Shown: positions 1 through 8,549 of the stretch, piece by piece | Layout: every line of letters starts with the position of its first letter | How positions within the stretch are numbered: the stretch's first letter is position 1 | NCBI GenBank assembly: GCA_000231825.2 | Contig: JH720298.1 | Span: 726,403-745,071 of the forward strand | DNA: 18,669 nucleotides | Direction: 5' to 3' | Origin: Tetrahymena elliotti 4EA | Taxonomy: Eukaryota; Ciliophora; Oligohymenophorea; Hymenostomatida; Tetrahymenidae | Notes under the pieces: model-generated | Told to the model about the DNA's origin: nothing | Databases searched by the model: none | What the model saw: the letters and a program-made list of their open reading frames with translations, nothing else | Translations under genes and position numbers: made by a program

Positions 1-1179
1 AGTTAAGTTATCTTTTATTTTAAATATATCTTGTTAAAAGATTTCATTATTATTTTCTGCTAATATATTGAGTAGAACTTTAAGAAGGTCCTCAGCACTC
101 ATTTCAACTAGCAAAGAATTTCCATTAAGCTCATATTTTTGAATTTAGCGAGCTTGATTTTTGAAAAATGTATTTTAAAGCTCAATGTATTTGTGGTCTT
201 GAAGAGAATCTTTCATAAATTTTTAATAATTCTGAAAAGCTTTATCAATAGAAAATTGTGTAGAAGTTCCATTGCTTCTATTGCTATTATCTTCTTTGTT
301 AATTTATATTTACTAAATTATTTCATAATTAAATTCCTTCTATTTATTATTTTACAAATATTATTAAACCAATTTATGCTCATAGATTTATTCAATGCTT
401 GTGATTTATTTACTTAGAAGTTAACTTATTAGATCAACTAAATCATTACTCCATACTAAAACTTCCTCTTATTAATTAAAATATATTTTTTCTACTCTAT
501 CTTTGAATATCTCGAGACGAGAATATTTTTGAGCAATTAACTTTATACCATCTCCCATAATTATAGGTGCTTTCATCATCAAAAGAAAAATTCCTAATTA
601 GTATAAATCAAGTTTTTTAGGGCAATATTCTTCAATCTTTCCATATTTTGAATTGATTTTTTTATTTAATTTAGGTGGATTATATTATAAAGTCCCACAT
701 TGCAATGTTGACTTTTTATTTTTTGAAAATTCTTGATAATGACCAAAATCAATTAATATATGAGGAGAAGAAATATCAGAACCTTTTATTATCACATTTT
801 CAGGTTTAATATCACAATGGCAAATGTTATTCTGATGTAAAAATTTTATGATTTCAACAACTTTGAGAAAGCTATTCATTAACTTTTGTAAATCTTAAAT
901 ACCTTTTTCTTATGTAATTTATGACCAAAGATTTCCTCCATTAATAAATGGAAAAGTTAATGTCCTGCTTGTGTCATCAGAATCCAAAAGTTTTAAGAAC
1001 TAAACTTCATCTTGGGATTCAATTTTATTAATTATCTGAGTATAAAACTTTTTTTCTCTTTAATAATCTTCAGGACACTTAAATTGTTTTTCTATAATTG
1101 GCTGATTCGCTAAATTATAATTAAAAGTAATTGTAAGGACTGATTATCCGCCTTGAATTATCTTTTTTTATTCTTCCAT
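1..1179 (-). CDS. Protein kinase domain protein (3' end beyond the window)
   Basis: Read with TAA/TAG as Gln, an uninterrupted frame runs from the ATG at 1179 to the window edge (393 residues, no TGA), so the C-terminus is missing. It is a eukaryotic-type kinase fold. The catalytic loop is HCDIKPEN (residues 121-128, Cys replacing the usual Arg of HRD). DFG is at 144-146. A GTLQYNPPK stretch (162-170) stands in for the GT..Y.APE activation-segment end. DLYQLG matches subdomain IX. The N-lobe is compact: no canonical GxGxxG loop is visible, and Lys31 or Lys34 may be the ATP-anchoring lysine. The catalytic Asp and the DFG Asp are present, so activity is plausible. The tail beyond about residue 270 is Gln/Asn/Lys-rich and matches nothing I recognise. 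No intron is needed. The substrate and the exact kinase family cannot be assigned. It is transcribed away from the ATG4 pair. Confidence 0.88.
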
Positions 1180-2533
1180 TTTTTATCTATTTTTAAATAT
1201 TAGTTGAGCTCAAGTTTTATTTTAGATATTGGTTGTTTGGCTTTTATTTTTTTCTTTCTAATTATTAATTTTTTGAGAAGATTTAAGATATGTTTAAATA
1301 AAAGATTCAATTAATGATTGATCAAAAACTATAAGTTATGTGTTTATCTTAAAAAATTCTTTTAATTAAATAAAAAAATTTTATTATTATATTGGTAGAT
1401 TCTTTAAGAACGATTTATTTAAATAGTCTATTTGATATTTTTGATAGACAAATCTTGCTTTATATATAAATATTTATTATGTAATATGAAAAAGTAGATG
1501 ATAATTTCTTAAAAACAAATAAATTAACAATTTATGAGAATCTTGATTTAATATCTAAAAATAAAATTCTTTTATTTCAGTAGTTGCTTTTCTTTTTTTG
1601 TTACCACAAATTTTTTCTTTCAATGTTAATAAAGAAAAGTATATTAAAATTTATTTTATACAAGCCTGTTCAATTTAATGAGTAAGTCTTTTAATATATA
1701 GAGTAGTTTCCAGTTCTATTTTTCCCAAGGAATGTTTCTAAAAAAAGGAAAATTTTATGATATAAAATTCTGATTTTTGCATATGCTTAGAGTATATTAA
1801 CCTTTGTAAATTAGTTAAATCAGTCTATTCATTCACTCAAAATATTTCTTAAATAAATTAAATTTAATATAGACCTACTTATTTTAATTTATTCATATTA
1901 CATTACATTAGCTAGTAAAATATTTTAAAAATTATCAAAATCAAGTTAAAAAGATTCAGCTATAAAAAAAATCTCTGAAGCTAACAATAAGTAACAAAAA
2001 GATCTTTTTTTTACAAAATATTTAACAATAGATAATGTTAATATAAAAAAAGCTTAATATTAGAATAAATCATATATTGAAGAATATGGTTCAGGCGTTC
2101 ATAAAGTTTCTCTATCTTAGAGCATTTTAAAATATCTTTTTTTTATTTTTAGAGTTTTTATCTAAAATTCTTACATACCTTAATTACAATAATTTGATGA
2201 TTAACCCCCTTTTATTAACACAAAAATACTTTTCTTAATACCCTTCAAATTAGCAACCTTTCTTCTAAAGATAAGTGTTATTTATTTTGTTAATTATAAT
2301 ACCAAAATAAAATAATGTTGATAATTACTTTTTTTATGCTTAATGTGTAATCTAATTCTAATCAATACCATTTTTGTTTTTTAAAATTATTAACATTTTG
2401 AAAACATAATTCTAATATATAATTATCAAACATCTACAATTTCTAAAGAATGAACCTTATTTTTCATAAGATTATTTTAACAATAATATTTATAATAAAT
2501 ACTTAAATTTTTGTTCAAATCAAATATTAATTA
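1180..2533. other. Divergent intergenic region, no gene seen
   Basis: Very AT-rich DNA between the kinase start (minus) and the first ATG4 start (plus), so it should hold both promoters. It contains many poly-A/T runs and short open stretches, but no protein-like frame on either strand and no RNA gene that I can recognise. An in-frame upstream ATG at 2450 could add 28 hydrophobic residues to the ATG4 protein; I regard it as leader sequence. Confidence 0.6.
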
Positions 2534-3714
2534 ATGGAAGATAGTAATTTCACTTTGTTAGGTTAATCATTAGGTTCTTTATAGGAATTTAGAAGTGGGT
2601 AACATGATTTAATCTACTTTTCATATAGATTTGGGTTTACCCATTCATTTTAAAATCATATCTGTTCAGATTCTGGATGGGGATGTATGTTAAGAAGTGG
2701 ATAAATGATATTTGCAAATGGATTATTGCGCCATTTTAAACATAATCACTAATTACAGACTAAGTTTAACATTTAAAATAAAAAGGACCTTGCTCTTTTT
2801 ATTATCAAGTTGTTTATTGAAAATATAGACCAACCTCTCTCAATTTAATAAATTGCTGCTGCAGCTCTTGAAGAATTTTAGTTACATATGGGTTTTTGGT
2901 ATTCTCCTAATCGCATAGCATATTCTCTTAAAAAACTTCTCAATAATTATCAAGCAACATAAGATATGAATATTCTATCAGAAGTTATGTATTCAGATAG
3001 ACCTTTATATTTTAGTTAATGTGTTACAGCTATGACTGGCTAAAAAATAGATCTAAATCTACCGAAGTAATAAATATATTTTATTTGTTTACAATCCTAA
3101 ATAAATAGAGGATATAATTGTATAAATGTATCATATTTTTTACAAATTATATTATTATTTTAGTAATATTTTGGTAGATGCAAATAAAACATATGAGAAC
3201 TAGAAGAGTCTTATTTTATTGATAGTTTGCTAGATAGGATTAGACCATCCAGAGGAGAAATATTTAGATATTCTAATTTAGTTATTTACTCATAGATTTA
3301 GCATAGGAATGATAGGTAAGTTACTTTATCTTAAATATTTAAAATGAATGATCACTAAAATAAAAAGGTGGCAAACATAGCAGTGGATACTATTTTACAG
3401 GAATGAATAATAATAAATTAACATATTTAGACCCACATATAGTTTAGGATGCTGATATAAATGTGAATTAAATAAACCTAAAGACATATACTTAAGAGGA
3501 TATAAAATAAATAGATAAAAATGCTCTTGGTCCTTCAGTAGGATTAGGATTTTATTTGAAAGATGTAAAGGATTTAAATGAATTTTGGGAATTTCTGCTA
3601 GAATTATAGAATAAACATGCTGACTAATTCTTTTTAATGATAGAAAAAGACTAAAATACAAGTTACAAAGAAAAAGAGTTAGTTGAAGATGAAGATTTTA
3701 TTGAAATAGACTGA
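2534..3714 (+). CDS. ATG4: ATG4 family cysteine protease, copy A (autophagy)
   Basis: ATG4 is a cytosolic C54 cysteine protease. It trims the C-terminus of ATG8 to expose glycine for lipidation and later cuts ATG8 off phosphatidylethanolamine. Model: exons 2534-3066, 3164-3315 and 3368-3714, with introns of 97 bp (phase 2) and 52 bp (phase 1); 343 residues ending at TGA 3712-3714. Family landmarks in order: SDSGWGCMLRSGQM with catalytic Cys51; GFWYSPNRIAYSLKKLL (120-136); KSLILLIVCQIGLD (192-205); the IGGKHSSGYYFTG strand (228-240); LDPH with Asp250 and His252. The last residues form an acidic tail with a FIEI core (339-342), which resembles the C-terminal ATG8-binding motif of animal ATG4. 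Start choice: the LLG segment near residues 8-10 fits the usual N-terminus, but an in-frame ATG at 2450 or an unseen upstream exon is possible. It lies in tandem with a second ATG4 gene. Confidence 0.92.
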
Positions 3715-4082
3715 AAAATGTAATGTTATCAAATTTAATAAAAATTAGAGAGAGATTAATATAATAAACAAATAAATAAATTGTTGTAAATATAATATTA
3801 ATAGTATTTAGAATATTTCAAAATGAATCAAATAATTTTTAAATTATTAGAATAATTTAAACACATTAAACAAATTATTCTTCTTTAACACAAAATTAGT
3901 TAAGGAAATACTCAATTTTAAAATTAATTGATAAGATTTTAACTATTAATTCAATTTATTTATGGTTATTTTAAGGTTTGCTTTTTAAAATTATTTCAAG
4001 TGTTTTTTGTTAACTAGTAATATTCTATAATGAAATTCTATAATTATTTTCAGGTGTTATTGACTTCTTTATAAATTTTAAA
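3715..4082. other. Spacer between the tandem ATG4 genes
   Basis: AT-rich gap holding the 3' flank of copy A and presumably the promoter of copy B. No gene is visible. A splice-acceptor-like T-rich stretch ending in CAG lies near 4053. I could not pair it with a donor and exon, so I do not call it. Confidence 0.5.
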
Positions 4083-6986
4083 ATGAAGCAATTTATTTAT
4101 TTATTAGTCATCCGAACTCGAATTTTTTATGATCAAAAAATATTTAGCAGAAAAAAACAATTTGATTATTAATAAAATTTCGTCAAAAACTAGATTGAAA
4201 AAGAAGAAGAAAAGTTATTATTAGTATTGTTAAGAGTGATTGTCAATCAAACCAAGAAGGCTTTCTTTAAATACAAAAAAAATTAATAACTAAAATCAGA
4301 AAAATTAAAAATCTTAAAAAATACAGTTGATTTTAGAAATTATAGTAATTCCATAAGATAACTTATAAAATAAAAGCAAATTCTAAAAATGGAAGAAAGG
4401 TATTATTTATATCAGAAAAAGAGCTCATTAATATATTTTGCTTCAATATAAATTAGCAAGTCAGAAGAATAAAAAAGAGAGTAAACATTCATGGAAAAGA
4501 TGCATGATATGGGGTATGTTTTAATTTACCATTAATACAAGCATATTAGAAGAAAATCAATCTCAAGAAAAAAAACAAAAAACAATAAAAACTAAAGATG
4601 ACTTATCATCTAAGAGTTTAATTTTATATTAAAGAAAATAAAAAATGATTTTAGAGATATTTTTTAATTAATTTGATTTAAAAAAGAATAAAAACTATTA
4701 TAAGTAGCTATTTTTTTCTAAAAAATTAGGACTAACTTTCTCTTCAACGTTTAAAATTGGTCTTTTAAGTCTTCAGCTCCTTTCAAGAAAGAAGACACAG
4801 TTTATATCTAAGGTAGGAATATGAATGAGAATAAGGATAGATATGAAAAAAACTATAAAGAAGTGTTGGAGCATTTTTATAATATTATATGGATAACTTA
4901 TAGAAAGAACTTTCCAGCTTTGCTTAATATGATTGATAAAGCAAGCATAAAAAATTAAAAAATGAGTGAATATATTAGCGATACTGGCTGGGGATGTATG
5001 GTACGTGTAGGATAAATGGCATTTGCAGAAGGGCTAAGACGCCACTTAGTAGAACATAAAAGACTTGAAGTGAAAAAGAAAGAAGATTTAAGAGTTATCC
5101 TTGAAGGATTTTTAGATGATGATTAAAGATGTTTAGATTTTGCACCTTACTCTATCTAAAAAATATCAAAAATAGCCCTGAGTGATTTCAACTTATTGCC
5201 AGGAGAATGGTATACTCCCATTAGAATATGTTACATTTTAGGTTTGTTACATAATGAAAGAAAGGCTATTAAAGGAACCGAAGACCTTAAAGTTGCTGTT
5301 TTTTCAAGCTCAAGACCTATTGTATTTGAGGATTTCTTAGAGAGAATGTGTAAAGTTGATCCATAAAGAGGAAAACATGCTAAAATTTGTTCAAACTAGT
5401 GTAGAATTATCAAGTAGGAATAATCACACTCAAGAATAGATGATAATCATCTTCACAACAATCATAAAGACTAAAATTTAGAAAAGAAATCTTCTAATCC
5501 TGATTTTTTAGTTGTCTCTCAAGAACCTCCAAAGTAAATAGATATTATAATACTTAATATTCATTTTTAATGAATAAATAAACAGAATTAAAAAGAAAAA
5601 GCTAATTTATAAGAAAATAATGTTTTAATCAGAAACTGAAAATAGTCAGATTGTTTAAAAAACATCAATCAGAAACTGATAAGTTTAATTTAAGATCAGT
5701 CACTATTTTCAAATTTTTCAATCATAGAGAGAGTTATCAATTTTATTTCTCTTCCATGAAGATTTGAAATAAAAAATAATGTGAAATTAAGTTCATTTTT
5801 TAAATTTAACATAGCTTTTAATAGGCATAAAATATTTTAATTTGAAAAAGGAAAAAGTTTTCTTATTTTTTTGCATGATAAAAGAATCTATTATCAGAGT
5901 TTAAAGATTAAAGCATATAATTAAAAAAGGAGGAAATGTTATTAAAAATAATTTACATGTTAAAAATAATTAAAAAACGAAATTAATTATTTTGAAATGA
6001 AAAATATTTTAAAGATTTTAGAAAGAAATTTATTATTAAGCTTTTTGTGAATATAAATGTTGCAATTAATTAAAAGAGAGACTGTATTCTTAATTTAAAT
6101 AAATATTACATAAGGGCTAGGAAGAATTTTGTTAAACTTTTGATTAAAATAAATATTACAGTTAATTGAAAGATAGATTATATATATTTAATTTTTAATA
6201 TACATAATGAGTCTTATAATTCTAATTTTTATTTTAAAGATTGAGATTGGTATGCCCTATACATCATGAGCTCTAGTACTCTATGATTGTTTATATAGTT
6301 TGCTTGATAGGTTTAGACAGTCCTTAGGCTGAGTATCTTGAATTAACTAGAAAAATGATGGATTTTAAATATTCACTTGGTTTAATAGGTAAAACATAGT
6401 TTTTACATATTTGGAATTTATAATCAACTTGTTTAAAATAGGTGGAAAACCCAAGAAAGCTCTTTATTTTGTTGGAAGAATAGAAGAAGAATTTATATAC
6501 TTAGATCCTCATTATGTTTAGGAATTTTCAAATGAAAAGAATTTTTAAACATCGTCTTAACTTGATACATATTTTTGCAAAAAGTTTTAAACATATCCTT
6601 CAAAGAATATAGACAGTTCCTTTTCTTTAATGTATTACTTGAAAGATCTTGAACAATTAGAGGAGTTTTATCAATTTATGATGGGATTGAAAAGAGACTA
6701 TAATGATCATTTCTTTATGATGATGGAAGATAAATAACCTTCTTTCTCTATTGGAGATGGTAATTAGTCTAGTAACTTGATCAGTGATAAAAATATGAAT
6801 TTGTAAGCATAAAAGTTATTTTCTTAGAGATTTAAAGAAAATGAATAGGAAGATAAAGCCTTTGAAGAAGTAGATGATATAGATGAAAATGGAAATACAA
6901 TTAAAAATAAAAAAGAAGATAATCATTAAAAAAATAAAAATGCAAATACAAAAGAAGATGATGAAGATGACTTTGAAGTAATATGA
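4083..6986 (+). CDS. ATG4: ATG4 family cysteine protease, copy B (longer paralog)
   Basis: Second ATG4-type ATG8 protease. Model: exons 4083-4513, 4730-5533, 6240-6388 and 6442-6986; introns of 216 (phase 2), 706 (phase 2) and 53 bp (phase 1); 642 residues, TGA 6984-6986. Landmarks (residue numbers for this start): APFKKEDTVYIQGR and WITYRKNFP from the family N-terminus; ISDTGWGCMVRVGQM with catalytic Cys233 (codon 4995-4997); EWYTPIR; a C-rich, polar insert before intron 2; MIVYIVCLIGLD; LIGGKPKKALYFVG; LDPH with Asp483 and His485. The tail is acidic and ends DDFEVI, a clear LIR-like core. The protease core from 4730 onward is secure. The first exon is not: it is Lys/Gln-rich and unlike ATG4, and starts at 4389 (540 residues) or 4492 are in frame alternatives. 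The ATG at 4821 is too late, because conserved N-terminal sequence precedes it. The last two introns match those of copy A in position and phase. Confidence 0.88.
5534..6239 (+). repeat. Repeat-bearing 706-bp intron of ATG4 copy B
   Basis: This intron is over seven times longer than the matching 97-bp intron in copy A. It contains a 13-nt direct repeat, AATCAGAAACTGA, at 5627-5639 and 5667-5679. It has a 10-nt inverted repeat, TGAAAATAGT at 5637-5646 and ACTATTTTCA at 5702-5711. A looser direct duplication shares AAATAAATATTACA (6097-6110 and 6147-6160). It has no coding frame, and I could not fit a snoRNA or tRNA to it. Confidence 0.6.
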
Positions 6987-7971
6987 CGTTTAAAATTGTA
7001 TTTTACATATTTATTTACTTTAATCAATAAAAAAACTATTCTACTTACTAAAATTTGTTTAAATTCTTCTTTAACTTTAATAATATTTTAAAAAGATTAT
7101 TTATTAAACAAGTTTGATAAATTTAATTAAATTCTTTTAGATAATTTTATACAATTTATTTTTCTACAAAGCCTACTAAACTTAATTGTACTTACACACA
7201 TCTTATCACATTTTCTCCCTTGAAAACAATTAATATTTTATGTATGATTTGTTTTGTTTAAATTAAATATTTTGTTATTTATCTTTTCTTTATGGAAATT
7301 TATTATTCCGAATTTCGAATTAAAATATTGCCATCTCTTAATCTAAATATTTTAAACATATTTATTATTTTGTACTATTATTGACAACTTAATATTGTCA
7401 TCAATTAAATCAATCATATATTATATTGCTTCAAAATATGATAAAATAAATATCAAATCAATTTTAAATTTACCTCAAAAATTATTTTATTGGCAAAGGT
7501 TTTAGATTTTTAAAAAGAGTTATTCTGTTAAGTATTTATTATTTTCATGATTTTTTGTTTGTGTATTTAAGTTTATATTTATATCATTATTAAAAATGAT
7601 AAATTAGGTATTATTAATAAAATAATTTCTTTTTTTCCTGATATGAGTAAGAAATGCTAAAAGATGTATAACTTAATAATGTTAATTTTGCTCTATTTAA
7701 AATAATTTATGAGCTTAAATTTAGTTTATTAAAAATCTTGTCTTGTTTAATTTGTATTTATTTTATCTCTTAATATCTATTAAATTAATGAATGATTATT
7801 AATACTAGAGTGAACGAACATATAAATTTTATAATTCTCTAGAAAAATTATTATAAAATAAATATCACATTATCAAGATTTATAAAAAATAATACAATTT
7901 AAAATTTTTATTTGCACGACATACATGATAAGAATTATTAACCAAATATTCCCTTTTAAAATTTTAATCTT
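6987..7971. other. Convergent intergenic region, no gene seen
   Basis: AT-rich spacer between the stop codons of ATG4 copy B (plus) and the small minus-strand gene. It should hold both 3' UTRs and polyadenylation regions. There is no protein-like frame on either strand, no tRNA-like fold that I can see, and only short homopolymer tracts. Confidence 0.6.
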
Positions 7972-8286
7972 TCAATCAAATTCATCTTTCTTTTTAACAA
8001 GCATGTCCTTTTCAAACATAATATAAATCCATGATTTTCTCATTTATCCTTCTTTGCCTGGAATATGAGAGGGGACTAAGTAAGGTTTTATTTCTTTTGG
8101 TTCACCGTTAGCAGCCCAGAATTCATCTTCTAGCTACTCTCTTTAGACAACATATTTATCATTATCAAATATGAAGAAATCAACTGCCTTAATTCCAATA
8201 TAAAATCCAGAAAAACTTGCTAAATATTGAAGAATCAAGTTCTTATTAGAAAACGATCTAAGAGTATTTGCGGGTACGTAGTTCAT
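7972..8286 (-). CDS. Small single-pass membrane protein of unknown function (104 aa)
   Basis: Intronless frame from the ATG at 8286 to TGA at 7974-7972, with two in-frame TAA and one TAG codon read as Gln. It is clearly richer in GC than the flanking DNA and uses codons such as GTC, CCC, GGC and AAC, which supports real coding and suggests good expression. The N-terminus (MNYVPANTLRSF) is short and positively charged. A hydrophobic segment follows at about residues 18-40 (LILQYLASFSGFYIGIKAVDFF), then a polar, charged tail containing EDEFWAANGEP, VPSHIPGKEG and a lysine-rich end. Size and architecture resemble accessory subunits of mitochondrial inner-membrane complexes, which are numerous and lineage-specific in ciliates, but that is only an inference. 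I do not recognise the family. It is divergent from the large plus-strand gene that starts at 8550. Confidence 0.8.
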
Positions 8287-8549
8287 TTATATGCTCAAAT
8301 ATTAATTTATCCTATTTTGGCTATAATTTGTTGAAATGTATAGTGTATTAATTCAAGCAAATCTTTATTTTAATATAAGTTTTCTAGAAATAAGTATTAC
8401 ACAATTCAAGCGCTATTATGATTTTTATAATTGCAAAAATCTTCAAGTTATTTTTAAATCATTTAAATTTATTAATTTAAACATTTTTTAAAACAATTTA
8501 TTAATTTCACAACATTTTTAAAAATATTTTATTTTAATTCATTTAAGTA
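8287..8549. promoter_or_regulatory. Short divergent promoter region
   Basis: 263 bp of AT-rich DNA separating the start codons of the small minus-strand gene and the large plus-strand gene, so both 5' UTRs and promoters must fit here. I see no specific motif that I can defend. Confidence 0.45.

Noticed and set aside
139..417. Plus-strand 92-codon standard-code frame
   Set aside because: Antisense to the kinase gene. The composition is hydrophobic junk from AT-rich DNA, and the minus-strand frame is clearly coding.
2200..2215. CCCCC run resembling a telomeric C4A2 unit
   Set aside because: A single unit with no tandem repetition, so not a telomere or interstitial telomere.
2085..2530. TGA-free plus-strand stretch of roughly 150 codons upstream of ATG4 copy A
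   Set aside because: With only TGA as stop, AT-rich DNA gives long open frames by chance. Composition here is intergenic, and there is no protein-like pattern.
2826..2840. A 13-of-15 match to the Tetrahymena chromosome breakage sequence (TAAACCAACCTCTTT), here TAGACCAACCTCTCT
   Set aside because: It lies in the middle of the ATG4 copy A coding sequence, has two mismatches, and true breakage sites are removed from macronuclear DNA. Most likely chance.
4821..4823. ATG at 4821 as the start of ATG4 copy B
   Set aside because: The in-frame sequence just upstream (APFKKEDTVYIQGR) matches the conserved ATG4 N-terminus, so translation must begin earlier.
5534..6239. Intronic box C/D snoRNA suggested by repeated CTGA words
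   Set aside because: No convincing box C (RUGAUGA) at the right spacing was found.
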